The position numbers were made by a program, and so were the translations under genes. Below are positions 45,025 through 54,976 of a stretch of 64,000 nt of DNA, piece by piece. The stretch comes from Hyphomicrobiaceae bacterium (GTDB lineage Bacteria; Pseudomonadota; Alphaproteobacteria; Rhizobiales; Hyphomicrobiaceae). Under the pieces are notes generated by a model, which worked only from the letters and a program-made list of their open reading frames with translations, was not told the DNA's origin and made no database searches. Within the stretch, counting starts at the first letter, position 1. Every line of letters begins with the position of its first letter. The DNA is taken from the NCBI GenBank assembly GCA_022844275.1, contig JALHMB010000003.1:558001-622000 (forward strand). The letters are read 5' to 3'.

Positions 45025-46005
45025 CTAGAAGTTGAACTGGAAGCTCGCCGGCACCCACCGGTAGCCTGTCGACGCCTTCTCGACCCATCCGACCGACGGA
45101 AACGGCATGTGGAAGCCGACTACAGGGATCTTCTCGGCCGAGAGCATGTCGAACGTCTTCTTGCGCGTCTCGACAGCCATATCCTTGTCCTGGTCGAAGC
45201 CCGCGTGCCACTCGGGGTGCTGGAGCGAGATGAGGTAGTGATTGGCGGTATCGGCCCAATTGTATAGTCGCCTGCCTTCGCTCTCGATGTGGAAGGCGAG
45301 CATGCCCGGCGAATGGCCGTAAGCCGGCGCAGCGCGAATGCCGGAGACGACCTCGTCGTTGGGCTTGATCATGGTCGCCTTCTCGGCGAGCGGCACCGCT
45401 TGGCTCATGAACACGTCGCGGGTCGCCTTGCGTGCCTCCGGAATGTTCTCGCCCTTGTTCCAGTAGTCGAACTCGCTGGCCCCGAAGACGTAGCGGGCGT
45501 TGGCGTAGACGGGCTTGCCGTCGGTCATGAGCCCGCCGACGTGATCGGGATGGCCGTGCGTAATGACGACGATATCGACCTGCGCGGGACTATAGCCGGC
45601 AGTGACCATCAGGTCCGAGAGATGCCCAGCCGTCTTCATGCGTCCCTTGGCATTGCCGGCGTCGAACAAAATCAGCTCCTTGCCCGTATTGACGAGCGTG
45701 ACGACGTAGGGGTTCTCGTGCATCGTCGTCGACAGGCCGTGTGCCTGGACGACCGCCTGCACGACCTCGGCTGGCTGGTTGCTCCCGAACGTTGGATGCG
45801 GACCTTTGCCCTGCACGAAGCCGTCGAGGATTGTCGTCACCTCGAAGGCGCCGAGCTTGAAGCGATAGATCGAAGGGCGCGAGACCCCGAGCATCGGTGC
45901 CGCAGCCTCTGCGAACTGCGGAACTGCGCTGCCGAGCACGCCAAGTGCGGCAGCTCCACTTGCGAGCTTCAGCGCATCGCGGCGTGTCATCTGATACGTT
46001 GTCAT
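45025..46005 (-). CDS. Tat-exported metallo-beta-lactamase-fold hydrolase
   Basis: 326 aa. Twin-arginine signal MTRRDALKLASGAAALGVLG at residues 6-25, with cleavage near AEAAA. The zinc site is THGHPDHVGG (His150, His152, Asp154, His155); later ligands are YGHSPGM, NWADTANHY and GFHMPFPSVGW. It belongs to the AHL-lactonase/quorum-quenching-like group of secreted MBL-fold enzymes (PF00753). Substrate unknown. Start at the ATG at 46005 following GGGAGAACGCCGCTTA. It is divergent from the coxS-like operon across 395 bases. Confidence 0.85.
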   Translation of the reverse strand: MTTYQMTRRDALKLASGAAALGVLGSAVPQFAEAAAPMLGVSRPSIYRFKLGAFEVTTILDGFVQGKGPHPTFGSNQPAEVVQAVVQAHGLSTTMHENPYVVTLVNTGKELILFDAGNAKGRMKTAGHLSDLMVTAGYSPAQVDIVVITHGHPDHVGGLMTDGKPVYANARYVFGASEFDYWNKGENIPEARKATRDVFMSQAVPLAEKATMIKPNDEVVSGIRAAPAYGHSPGMLAFHIESEGRRLYNWADTANHYLISLQHPEWHAGFDQDKDMAVETRKKTFDMLSAEKIPVVGFHMPFPSVGWVEKASTGYRWVPASFQFNF

Positions 46006-46400
46006 TAAGCGGCGTTCTCCCTTTTTTCTCGAGCTTTAAGTTCGGCTCGGCCAGTCCCTCCTGGCGCCGGACAACGAAAGTCTAGTCACAATCGCTCGAC
46101 GCTTCGATGGCCGCAGCGCGACGACATCGTTGCAGGACATGAACAATTCGTGAGGTCGGCTGCACTGCAGCAATTCCTCCCAACATCAGGCGCGAGATAC
46201 TGGCCTTTGGTCGCGCTCTCAGCGCATCGGCTTGACGGCCCTCATACGACAGCGCAGGATTAATTCATTCTAATTCGTGCTTTCAGAGGCTTGGGCTGCT
46301 GCGAGCCCTGCCGAGCCGCCGCTTCACGGAGGAGACCCGTCGGACAGAGCAGACACACATCCAATCGCACCCATAAGAATGCCGAACTGGAGGACGCCGA
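46006..46400. other. 395-base divergent promoter region
   Basis: Lies between the Tat metallo-hydrolase (minus) and the CO-dehydrogenase-like operon (plus). No gene is supported. It has an AT-rich block (TTAATTCATTCTAATTCG, 46260-46277) that may mark the plus-strand promoter, and a good ribosome-binding site (GGAGGACGCCGA) before 46401. No palindromic operator is evident. Confidence 0.4.
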
Positions 46401-46901
<501 letters not shown>

Positions 46902-46928
46902 CGTGAAAGCCGGACAGGAGATATTCCC

Positions 46929-49295
46929 ATGACGGATCAGGGTATTGGCGCTTCGGTCAAGCGCAAGGAAGACCTGCGTTTCATCACTGGCAAGGGCCAG
47001 TACGTCGACGACATCAATCGCCACGGGCAGACCTATGCGGTATTTGCCCGCTCGCCAGTCGCGCACGCAACGATCAACAACATCGATGTGAGCGAGGCGC
47101 TCGCTTCCCCCGGCGTGCTCGGCGTCTACACCGGCGCGGACCTCGCAGCCGACAAGATCGGCGGCCTCATCTGCGGCTGGATGATTCACTCCAAGGACGG
47201 CTCGCCCATGAAGGCCGGCGCGCATCCAGCGCTCGCCCAGGGCAAGGTGCGCTATGTCGGCGATCACGTCGCCGTCGTCATCGCCGAGACCCTCGATCAG
47301 GCCAAGGACGCAGCCGCGCTTATCCAGGTCGACTACGGCGAGTTGCCGGCGGTCGTGGACGTCGCGACGGCGCAGGCCGCCGGCAAAGCGCAGATCCACG
47401 ACGAAGCACCGGGCAACACGGTCTATCAGTGGCACCTCGGCGATAAGGACGCGGTCGACGCGGCTTTCTCCAACGCAGCCCACGTGACGAAGCTCGACAT
47501 CACCAACAACCGCCTCGTGCCGAACGCCATGGAGCCGCGCGCCGCAATCGGCGACTACGACGCGGGCCAGGACCAGTTCACGCTCTATACGACGAGCCAG
47601 AACCCGCACGTCGCCCGTCTCGTGCTCTCCGCGTTCATCGGCATCGCGCCCGAGCACAAGCTGCGCGTCATCGCGCCCGATGTCGGCGGCGGCTTCGGCT
47701 CGAAGATCTTCATCTATGCCGAGGAGACCGTCTGCATCTGGGCGGCGAAGAAAATCGGCCGGCCCGTGAAGTGGGTCGCCGAGCGCACGGAGGCCTTCCT
47801 CGCCGACGCGCACGGCCGCGATCACGTCACGACGGCCGAGCTTGCTCTCGACGCGAGCGGCAAGATCCTGGCGCTGCGCGCGAACACCAAGGCCAATCTC
47901 GGCGCCTATCTCTCGACCTTCGCCTCGTCGGTGCCAACGTACCTCTACGCACCGCTGCTCTCGGGCCAGTACGACATCCCGGCCATCTACTGCGAGGTCG
48001 ACGGCGTCTACACGACCACGACCCCCGTCGATGCCTATCGCGGCGCGGGCCGTCCCGAGGCGACGTTCGTCGTCGAAAGACTGCTGGAGGTTGCCGCGCG
48101 GCAGACCGGGCGCGATCCGGCCGAGTTCCGCCGGATGAACTTCATCAAGTCCTTCCCGCATCAGACGCCGGTGATCATGGCCTATGACGCCGGCAACTAC
48201 GGCGCTTCGCTCGACAAGGCGCTGGAAATGGCCGACTACAAGGGCCTCGCCGCACGCAAGGCGGCCAGCGCCAAAGCCGGCAAGCTGCGTGGTCTCGGCT
48301 TCTCCGCCTACATCGAAGCCTGCGGCATCGCGCCATCGCGCGCGGTCGGCTCGCTCGGTGCCGGCGTCGGCCTCTGGGAAAGCGCGGAGATCCGCGTCAA
48401 CCCAGTCGGCACGATCGAAGTGCTCACCGGATCGCACAGCCATGGCCAGGGTCATGAGACGACGTTCGCCCAGGTCATTGCGTCGAAGCTTGGCGTGCCC
48501 ATTGATCAGGTCTCGATCGTCCACGGCGATACCGACAAAGTGCAGATGGGCATGGGCACATACGGCTCGCGCTCGGGCGCGGTCGGTGCCTCGGCCATCG
48601 TCAAGGCCGCGGAGAAGATCGTTGCCAAGGGCAAGCGCGTTGCGGCCGCCTGCATGGAAGTGCCGGAGGACAGCGTCGACTTCGAGAACGGCGAATTTTT
48701 GGGACGCGGCACCAATAAGAAGATGACCTTCGGCGAGGTCGCGCTGCAGGCCTACGTCGCCCACAAGTTCGATCCTGAGGTGATCGAGCCCGGCCTCAAA
48801 GAGGGCTCGTTCTACGATCCGAAGAACTTCACGTTCCCCTCGGGTGTGCATATTGCCGAGGTGGAGATCGACCCGGACACCGGCCACACGAGGATCGATC
48901 GCTGGACGGCCGTCGATGACTTCGGGATCCTCATCAACCCGATGATCGTCGAAGGTCAGGTGCACGGTGGTATTGCCCAGGGCGTCGGCCAGGCCATGCT
49001 CGAGCACACCGTCTACGACGAGAACGGCCAGCTCATCACCGGCAGCCTCATGGACTACGCGATGCCGCGCGCCGATGACCTGCCGTCGTACAACGTCGCG
49101 ATGACGACGACGCCATGCCCGTCGAATCCACTCGGCGTGAAGGGTTGCGGCGAGGCTGGCGCCATTGCTGCTCCGCCGGCCGTCATCAATGCGATCACCG
49201 ATGCCCTCGGGCATGAGGACATCGCGATGCCGGCGACACCGCAGGCAGTGTGGCGCGCGGTACAAAAAATGCCCCGGAAAATGGCCGCGGAATAA
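46929..49295 (+). CDS. Molybdenum-binding large subunit, form II CO dehydrogenase-like (CoxL family)
   Basis: 788 aa. Molybdopterin cytosine dinucleotide-binding motifs GGGFGSKI (253-260) and SHGQGHETTFAQV, and the active-site loop AYRGAGRPE (369-377). The true CO-oxidising form I has AYRCSFR, so the loop here defines form II, whose substrate is debated. The catalytic Glu region GVKGCGEAGAIAAPP is intact. The gene order S-L-M is also the form II order. Real oxidation of CO is doubtful; purines, aldehydes or other small heterocycles are possible. ATG at 46929 follows CAGGAGATATTCCC. Confidence 0.92.
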   Translation: MTDQGIGASVKRKEDLRFITGKGQYVDDINRHGQTYAVFARSPVAHATINNIDVSEALASPGVLGVYTGADLAADKIGGLICGWMIHSKDGSPMKAGAHPALAQGKVRYVGDHVAVVIAETLDQAKDAAALIQVDYGELPAVVDVATAQAAGKAQIHDEAPGNTVYQWHLGDKDAVDAAFSNAAHVTKLDITNNRLVPNAMEPRAAIGDYDAGQDQFTLYTTSQNPHVARLVLSAFIGIAPEHKLRVIAPDVGGGFGSKIFIYAEETVCIWAAKKIGRPVKWVAERTEAFLADAHGRDHVTTAELALDASGKILALRANTKANLGAYLSTFASSVPTYLYAPLLSGQYDIPAIYCEVDGVYTTTTPVDAYRGAGRPEATFVVERLLEVAARQTGRDPAEFRRMNFIKSFPHQTPVIMAYDAGNYGASLDKALEMADYKGLAARKAASAKAGKLRGLGFSAYIEACGIAPSRAVGSLGAGVGLWESAEIRVNPVGTIEVLTGSHSHGQGHETTFAQVIASKLGVPIDQVSIVHGDTDKVQMGMGTYGSRSGAVGASAIVKAAEKIVAKGKRVAAACMEVPEDSVDFENGEFLGRGTNKKMTFGEVALQAYVAHKFDPEVIEPGLKEGSFYDPKNFTFPSGVHIAEVEIDPDTGHTRIDRWTAVDDFGILINPMIVEGQVHGGIAQGVGQAMLEHTVYDENGQLITGSLMDYAMPRADDLPSYNVAMTTTPCPSNPLGVKGCGEAGAIAAPPAVINAITDALGHEDIAMPATPQAVWRAVQKMPRKMAAE

Positions 49296-49306
49296 GGGAG
49301 GACACC

Positions 49307-50098
49307 ATGCAGGCTTTCGACTATCGCCGTCCGGGCACCGTCAACGAGGCGGATCTCGCACTCAAGGCTGCTCCCGGCGCCAGGCTGCTCGCTGGCGGCC
49401 AGACACTGCTGCCCACGATGAAGCTGCGCCTCGCGACTCCGGATACGGTCATCGACCTTTCCGCAATCGCCTCGCTCAAGGGCATTGCGCGCAAGGATGG
49501 CGGGCTCGCCATCGGCGCCATGACCACGCACGCGACGGTCTCTGAAGCGGCCGATGTGAAGGGCACTATTCCCGGCCTCGCCGCGCTCGCGGGCGGCATC
49601 GGCGATCCGCAGGTGCGCCATCGCGGCACCATCGGCGGCTCGGTCGCCAACAACGACCCTGCGGCCGATTATCCGGCCGCGGTCCTCGCCCTCGGCGCGA
49701 CGCTCAACACGTCGAAGCGCAGCATCAAGGCGGATGACTTCTTCCAGGGGCTGTTCGCGACCGCGCTCGATGAGAACGAGATCCTGACCGAGATCGTCTT
49801 CCCGATCCCGCAGAGCTTTGCCTATGCGAAGTTCGACCAGCCAGCTTCGCGCTTCGCCATCGCCGGTGTTGCCGTGGCGCGCACGGCAGGCGGTGTGCGC
49901 GTCGCCGTGACGGGCGCCGGCCAGGGCGGCGTCTTCCGCTGGACGGATGCCGAGAAGGCCCTCTCGGCGAACTTCTCAGCCGCCGCGCTCGACGGCGTGA
50001 AGCTCGATCCGTCGAACGTGTTGTCGGATGTGCACGCGAGTGCCGACTATCGCGCGCATCTCGTCGGCGTCATGGCCCGCCGCGCGGTTGTAAGCTGA
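49307..50098 (+). CDS. FAD-binding medium subunit of the CO dehydrogenase-like enzyme (CoxM family)
   Basis: 263 aa. The FAD motifs LLAGGQTLLPTMKLRLATPD and the second loop TIGGSVANNDPAADYPAAV are intact. It takes electrons from the iron-sulfur subunit and gives them to a quinone or other acceptor. The start is at the ATG at 49307 behind GGGAGG; the frame from 49250 overlaps the large-subunit gene and is not used. It ends the S-L-M operon. No coxD, coxE, coxF or coxG assembly genes follow; REP-like palindromes do. Confidence 0.92.
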   Translation: MQAFDYRRPGTVNEADLALKAAPGARLLAGGQTLLPTMKLRLATPDTVIDLSAIASLKGIARKDGGLAIGAMTTHATVSEAADVKGTIPGLAALAGGIGDPQVRHRGTIGGSVANNDPAADYPAAVLALGATLNTSKRSIKADDFFQGLFATALDENEILTEIVFPIPQSFAYAKFDQPASRFAIAGVAVARTAGGVRVAVTGAGQGGVFRWTDAEKALSANFSAAALDGVKLDPSNVLSDVHASADYRAHLVGVMARRAVVS

Positions 50099-50109
50099 AG
50101 ATATGTTTC

Positions 50110-50225
50110 CCCTCTCCCCGCACTTGCGGGGAGAGGGTCAGGGTGACGGGCGGCGGCATACGCCGACGTTTGCGATCGGGCCGCCCCTCATCCCGACCTT
50201 CTCCCCGTAAGAACGGGGGAGAAGG
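50110..50225. repeat. Paired REP-like palindromes, copies 2 and 3
   Basis: Copy 2: CCCTCTCCCCGC-ACTT-GCGGGGAGAGGG (50110-50137). Copy 3: CCTTCTCCCCGT-AAGA-ACGGGGGAGAAGG (50197-50225), with one extra G. Between them GGTCAGGGTGACGGG and CCCCTCATCCCGACC are themselves inversely related, so the whole unit is a near-palindrome like a REPIN. It sits downstream of the coxM-like gene and of the convergent phasin-like gene. Same stem as 20219-20246. Confidence 0.78.
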
Positions 50226-50250
50226 AGAAGTGGGGCGCGGCCAACCAGAT

Positions 50251-50700
50251 TCAGGCCGCGCGGCCTTCCTCGGATCGCCGGCTCGTGGCATCCATCGGGA
50301 GCTGCCAGGCCGGGAAACCGAATACATTCGGGAAGGTGAGCAAATCGCGCTCGCGGGCACGCCGCTCGCCGTTCTCCGGAATGCCTGCTTCGCCGTCGAG
50401 CGACTGCAGCATGGAGACCATGCGCTGCGAATACTCGGCGTAGTCGCGCACCATGGACTGCCAGAACCGTGCCTGCGCGGCGAAGAGGTCCTGGGGACCG
50501 CGACACTGGGCAAGCTCATTCGGAATATCGAGGTAGGCCTTGGTCCGCCGCCCGGCGAGCGAGACGAACTCCATATTGGCGCAGGCCGCGCACTTCATCA
50601 TCGGCGCGACAGCCTGGGCTGCCTGCTCCGTCGATGCGACCAGCTTTTGAAACGGCACGTTCTCGGACCGTCCCGGCTGGGCTTGCTTCGGATTGGTCAT
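50251..50700 (-). CDS. Small phasin-like protein
   Basis: 149 aa, no signal peptide. Helical and hydrophilic: PFQKLVASTEQAAQAVAPMM, NMEFVSLAGRRTKAYLDIPN, DLFAAQARFWQSMVRDYAEY, QRMVSMLQSL. The ARFWQ...YAEYSQRM pattern and overall size are those of phasin-family proteins that coat polyhydroxyalkanoate granules in alphaproteobacteria. No pha synthase genes are near, so the role is tentative. ATG at 50700 follows GGGAGTGCGGCG. A cluster of Cys (MKCAACANM) is unusual for the family. Confidence 0.65.
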   Translation of the reverse strand: MTNPKQAQPGRSENVPFQKLVASTEQAAQAVAPMMKCAACANMEFVSLAGRRTKAYLDIPNELAQCRGPQDLFAAQARFWQSMVRDYAEYSQRMVSMLQSLDGEAGIPENGERRARERDLLTFPNVFGFPAWQLPMDATSRRSEEGRAA

Positions 50701-50871
50701 GACGCCGCACTCCCTATTGGCCCGGCGCCAAAGCAAGCACCGGCACCGGCTCCCCGCATGGTGCCGGTATTTACCATGATATACCAGAGCCCGAATTTGC
50801 GCATTGATCTTGCGCAAGTCCTGGATTCTCAGGAGATATGCGGAGCTTAGTGGATCGGAGCTAAGACGGCG

Positions 50872-51750
50872 TCACGCCTTCCCGACGCCCGCCATGTAGT
50901 CCGCGAGGAGTTGCTCGGAGATGCGGCCCGGCTGATAGTTATAGGGACCGATCTCGCGCACCGGCGTCACTTCTGCCGCCGATCCGGTGATGAAGCACTC
51001 CGAGAACGTCGAGAGCTCCTCCGGCATGATGCGGCGCTCGACGACTTCTAGGCCGCGCTTCTTCGCAATGTCGATCACCGTCTCGCGGGTGATGCCGGAG
51101 AGGAAGCAATCCGCGAGCGGGGTGTGGAGCTTGCCATCCTGCACGAAGAAGATGTTGGCGCCCGTGCACTCAGCGACGCGGCCCTGCCAGTCGTACATCA
51201 GCGCGTCCGAATAGCCCTTCTTCTCGGCCTTGTGCTTCGAGATCGTGCAGATCATGTAGAGACCCGCGGCCTTGGCCATGGCCGGCGCGCAAGCCGGATC
51301 AGGCCGGCGGTACTCGGCGATGTCGAGGCGGATGCCGCGCATGCGCTCGGCCGGATCGAACATGGAGGGCCACGTCCACGTCGCGATGGCGACATGGATC
51401 GGGTTCTGCTGGGCTGCGACGGCCATCATCTTCTCGCCGCCGCGGAAGGCGACCGCGCGCACATACTTGTTGCCGCCACCGTTGAGCCGCAGGATCTCGG
51501 CCTTCGCCTTCTCCAGCTCGTCGACGGAGTACGGGATCTCGAAATCCATGATGTTCGCGGAGCGGTGGAGACGCTCGCTGTGCTGGCGCGACTTAAAGAC
51601 ATGGCCGTCATAGGCGCGCTCACCCTCGAACACGCAGGAGCCGTAGTGCAGCCCGTGCGTCAGCACGTGCACTCGGGCATCCGCGGAGGGCATGAACTTG
51701 CCGTTGTACCAGATCTGACTGTCGCCGAAATAAAGGAACTCCGAAGCCAT
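50872..51750 (-). CDS. ilvE: Branched-chain amino acid aminotransferase
   Basis: 292 aa, fold type IV PLP enzyme. It moves the amino group between glutamate and the keto acids of leucine, isoleucine and valine. Signature blocks are HGLHYGSCVFEGERAYDG, the PLP Lys160 (PAMAKAAGLYM), EKKGYSDALMYDWQGRVAECTGANIFFV, SGITRETVIDIAKKRGLEV and STFSECFITGSAAEVTPV. The last stretch is diagnostic of BCAT. ATG at 51750 behind GGGAGGATACG. It stands alone, divergent from the MarR/response-regulator operon. Confidence 0.94.
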   Translation of the reverse strand: MASEFLYFGDSQIWYNGKFMPSADARVHVLTHGLHYGSCVFEGERAYDGHVFKSRQHSERLHRSANIMDFEIPYSVDELEKAKAEILRLNGGGNKYVRAVAFRGGEKMMAVAAQQNPIHVAIATWTWPSMFDPAERMRGIRLDIAEYRRPDPACAPAMAKAAGLYMICTISKHKAEKKGYSDALMYDWQGRVAECTGANIFFVQDGKLHTPLADCFLSGITRETVIDIAKKRGLEVVERRIMPEELSTFSECFITGSAAEVTPVREIGPYNYQPGRISEQLLADYMAGVGKA

Positions 51751-52064
51751 TCGCGTATCCTCCCGCGGGACAAACCTGGAAAGTCGGCGCCCCGGCGTCT
51801 TCTGCCGGCTCGCGGTCAGGCGAGGTTGCTAGACCCGAGTTGTGCGCAGATCGATCCTTTGGCGCCTCGTGCGGCCTTCCTCTCTCCTCGAGCGGTTAAG
51901 ATGCTCAGGGAAACAGGAAAACTCGCCCGGCGCCGCTCGCCCTAGGCGTCACTCGCGTATCGAAGTCACCACTGTGCGATGGGATCTGATACGGTGGCGC
52001 GCCAAGGCCGAACGGCCCAACAAAGCGCTTGCCACGGGTATCAATCGACTTCAAATATGTCAAT
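51751..52064. other. 314-base divergent region between ilvE and the MarR gene
   Basis: No gene is supported. On the minus strand TTGACA (52058-52063) lies at the MarR end, 17 bases before TACCCG, a possible but weak promoter toward ilvE. AT-rich sequence with CAAATATGTCAATATG overlaps the presumed MarR start and could hold its operator. Confidence 0.35.
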
Positions 52065-52649
52065 ATGACTGACGTAAATTCAAGCCGCCCATCGACGCCG
52101 CGCATGACGGTCGCGGCGGCCTCCGCCGGCACGCCGACGCACGACGCTGCGGACGAGCCCTCGCCGGAGGTGGTGCAGCTTGTCGAGCTCCTCTTCTTCG
52201 CCTATCGCGACTTCACCGGCGACGCCGACGCCATCCTCGCGGAGTACGGCTACGGCCGCGCCCATCATCGCGTGCTCCATTTCATCACCCGCTATCCGGG
52301 TCTGCGCGTCGCCGACCTGCTCCTGATCCTCAACATCACCAAGCAGAGCCTCGCGCGCGTGCTCCGCCAGCTCGTCGAGAGCGGCCTCGTCGTGCAGTCG
52401 GCCGGTGACACCGACCGCCGCGAGCGGCGCCTGCATGTGACACCGGCCGGCCGTGCGCTCATGCGCCGTCTCGTCGGTGCCCAAGTGCGGCGCATTCGCG
52501 GCGCTGTCGGCCTCAGCGGCAACGGCGCCGAAGCTGCGGTTCGCCGCTTCCTCACGGCCATGATCGAGCCTGAAACGCGCGACATGGTCACGACCTTGCT
52601 GAATCTTCCTAAGCTGCCGAAGGACCTCAACGGAGAGCTTCAGCCATGA
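52065..52649 (+). CDS. MarR-family transcriptional regulator (PetP-like)
   Basis: 194 aa. The winged helix-turn-helix is seen in RAHHRVLHFITRYPGLRVAD, LLLILNITKQSLARVLRQLV and the wing DTDRRERRLHVTPAGRALMRR. The N-terminal 45 residues are low-complexity (Ala/Ser/Thr), then VVQLVELLFFAYRDFTGDAD. Start uncertain: ATG at 52065 or 52104. Its stop overlaps the next start (ATGA). A MarR regulator coupled to an OmpR-type regulator is the arrangement of petP-petR in Rhodobacter, which affects cytochrome bc1 synthesis; the equivalence is inference. Confidence 0.85.
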   Translation: MTDVNSSRPSTPRMTVAAASAGTPTHDAADEPSPEVVQLVELLFFAYRDFTGDADAILAEYGYGRAHHRVLHFITRYPGLRVADLLLILNITKQSLARVLRQLVESGLVVQSAGDTDRRERRLHVTPAGRALMRRLVGAQVRRIRGAVGLSGNGAEAAVRRFLTAMIEPETRDMVTTLLNLPKLPKDLNGELQP

Positions 52650-53362
52650 CGCTCGCAAGCAGCCTAGCCCGTCGGGAGCCTCTCCCCGACAATGCCCCCC
52701 ACGTGCTGCTCGTCGACGACGATCAGCGCATTCGCGAGTTGCTCGGCCGATATCTCCAGGACAGCGGCTTTCGCGTAACGACCGCACGCGACGCGGAGAC
52801 CGCACGCGCCGCCATGCGCGGGCTCGCCTTCGATCTCGTGATCCTCGACTTCATGATGCCAGGCGAGAGCGGCCTCGATCTCGCCCGCGACCTCAAGAGC
52901 ATCTCGCCCATCCCGATCTGCATGCTGACCGCGCGCGCCGAGCCCGAGAATCGCGTCGAGGGTCTGGAAGCGGGCGTCGACGACTACGTGACGAAGCCTT
53001 TCGAGCCGCGCGAGCTGGTCCTGCGCCTCAACAACATCATGCGGCGTGGGCGCATCGGACACGAGCCGCGCGACGAGATCCGCATGGGCGACTACGCCTT
53101 CAGCGTCGAACGCGGCGAGCTACGGCGCGGCGACGAGACCATCAAGCTCACCGAGCGCGAGCGCGATCTCCTACGCCTTTTCGCCTCGCGGCCGGGTTCA
53201 CCCATTGCCCGCCACGAGCTCGCGAGCGATGAATCCACTGGCAGCGAGCGCGCAATCGACGTCCAGATCAACCGCCTGAGGCGCAAGATCGAGCTCGATC
53301 CCTCGAACCCCGTCTACCTGCAGACGGTGCGCGGCAAGGGCTATATCCTCTATATCGATTGA
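52646..53362 (+). CDS. OmpR-family response regulator (PetR-like)
   Basis: 238 aa. Receiver domain at about 18-130 with acidic pocket Asp24-Asp26, phospho-acceptor Asp68 (LVILDFMMPG), Thr95 and Lys117 (VTKPFEPREL). C-terminal winged helix at about 140-238 (LTERERDLLRLFASRPG, ERAIDVQINRLRRKIE, LQTVRGKGYILYID). Overlaps the MarR gene by 4 bases and precedes the sensor kinase by 30. Receives phosphate from that kinase. Confidence 0.93.
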   Translation: MTLASSLARREPLPDNAPHVLLVDDDQRIRELLGRYLQDSGFRVTTARDAETARAAMRGLAFDLVILDFMMPGESGLDLARDLKSISPIPICMLTARAEPENRVEGLEAGVDDYVTKPFEPRELVLRLNNIMRRGRIGHEPRDEIRMGDYAFSVERGELRRGDETIKLTERERDLLRLFASRPGSPIARHELASDESTGSERAIDVQINRLRRKIELDPSNPVYLQTVRGKGYILYID

Positions 53363-53392
53363 GGCATCCGCCGGTGCGGAGAGACGGGATCG

Positions 53393-54826
53393 ATGGTTGC
53401 GGCACGCGACTCGGCTGAGGAACTGGCGTTGCCCCCGGCCCGCAGGGCGTGGGGCCGGCAGCTCAGGGCGCTCCGCTGGCGTACCGTCTGGAACCGCGTC
53501 GCCGGCTTTTTCGCCGAGCTTGCTCCGAAGGGCCTCTACGCCCGCACGCTCATCATCATCATCGCACCGATCGTGCTCCTCGAAAGCGTCGTCGCGTTCA
53601 CCTTCATGGAGCGCCACTGGCAGGCCGTGACCCGCCGCCTCTCCGAAGCGACGGCACGCGACATCGGAGCCATGATCGACGTCTACTCCAGTTTCTCGAT
53701 CGCCGACGATCCCGAGAAGCTCGTCAATCTGGCGCGCGAGAAGGTCGGCATCTCCATGCAGATCCTGCCGCCAGACGATCTTCCCAAGACACAGCCCAAA
53801 CCGTTCTTCGCGCTGCTCGACCGCACACTTTCGGACGAGGTTCGAAAGCATGTCACACTCCCCTTCTGGATCGACACCGTCGGCCAGTCGCGCCATGTCG
53901 AGGTGCGCGTCAAACACCCCAAGGCCGTGCTGCGCTTCATCGCGACGCGCAACCAGACCTATGCCTCGAACTCCCACATCTTCCTGCTGTGGATGGTCGG
54001 CACCTCGGTCGTTCTGTTGACTGTTGCCATTCTCTTCATGCGCAACCAGATCAGGCCCATTTTGCGCCTCGCCGAGGCTGCCGACGCCTTCGGCAAGGGG
54101 CGCACGGTCGGTGACGACTTCCGCGTGCGCGGCGCGCGGGAGGTCCGCCAGGCCGCGCAGGCCTTCGTCGAAATGCGTGAGCGCATTATCCAGCACGTGG
54201 ATCAGCGCACGACCATGCTCGCAGGCGTCAGCCACGACCTGCGCACCGTGCTCACGCGCTTCAAGCTGCAGCTCGCCTTCCTCGGCGACGGCCCCGAGAT
54301 CACAGCGCTCCGCGCTGACGTCAACGAAATGCAGCACATGCTCGAGGACTATCTCGCCTTTGCGAAGGGCGATGGCGGCGAGCAGGCGACGCCCACCAAC
54401 GTGCGCCAGCTCCTCGAGGAAATCTATGTCGATGCGCAGCACTTCGGCGTGCCGATCGACTTGCGTCTCCGCCGTCGTCCGACGGATCTCGTGCTCGAGC
54501 TCAAGCGCAATGCCTTCAAGCGCGCCGTTACGAACCTCGTCTCCAATGCTGCGCGTTTCGGCAATCGCATAGTGATGCGCGCAGCGACCGACCGGCAATG
54601 GCTGCGCATCGAAGTGGATGACGACGGCCCCGGCATTCCTGCCGTCGAACGCGAGAACGTGTTCAAGCCTTTCTACAGGCTCGATCACGCGCGCAACGAA
54701 GGTGCGGGCAACTCCGGTCTCGGCCTCGCCATTGCCCGCGACATCGCACGCAGTCACGGCGGCGACGTGGCGCTCGACACGAGCACGATGGGTGGCTTGC
54801 GCGCCATCATTCGCGTGCCGCTGTAG
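53393..54826 (+). CDS. EnvZ-like sensor histidine kinase
   Basis: 477 aa. Two membrane helices (about 50-71 and 196-215) flank a periplasmic domain of about 125 residues. HAMP at 216-268, then the dimerisation helix with phospho-acceptor His281 in GVSHDLRTVLTRFKLQLAFL. The catalytic domain has NLVSNAARFG (N box), DDGPGIPAVERENVFKPF and GNSGLGLAIARDIA. The usual HDLRTPLTR reads HDLRTVLTR, losing the conserved proline that affects phosphatase activity. Partner of the OmpR-type regulator upstream. Confidence 0.92.
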   Translation: MVAARDSAEELALPPARRAWGRQLRALRWRTVWNRVAGFFAELAPKGLYARTLIIIIAPIVLLESVVAFTFMERHWQAVTRRLSEATARDIGAMIDVYSSFSIADDPEKLVNLAREKVGISMQILPPDDLPKTQPKPFFALLDRTLSDEVRKHVTLPFWIDTVGQSRHVEVRVKHPKAVLRFIATRNQTYASNSHIFLLWMVGTSVVLLTVAILFMRNQIRPILRLAEAADAFGKGRTVGDDFRVRGAREVRQAAQAFVEMRERIIQHVDQRTTMLAGVSHDLRTVLTRFKLQLAFLGDGPEITALRADVNEMQHMLEDYLAFAKGDGGEQATPTNVRQLLEEIYVDAQHFGVPIDLRLRRRPTDLVLELKRNAFKRAVTNLVSNAARFGNRIVMRAATDRQWLRIEVDDDGPGIPAVERENVFKPFYRLDHARNEGAGNSGLGLAIARDIARSHGGDVALDTSTMGGLRAIIRVPL

Positions 54827-54976
54827 TCACTGTGGCAGTCGCGCCTCGCAAGCGGGGACGAATGCTTTCTCGACGATCTTATTCCTCGTTCATCGTCGAT
54901 TCACGCTGAGCCGTTCACTATGATCGGCACGCCGGAGAAGATTGTTCGACCATCCCCACCTCGGAGGAAATCCCGT

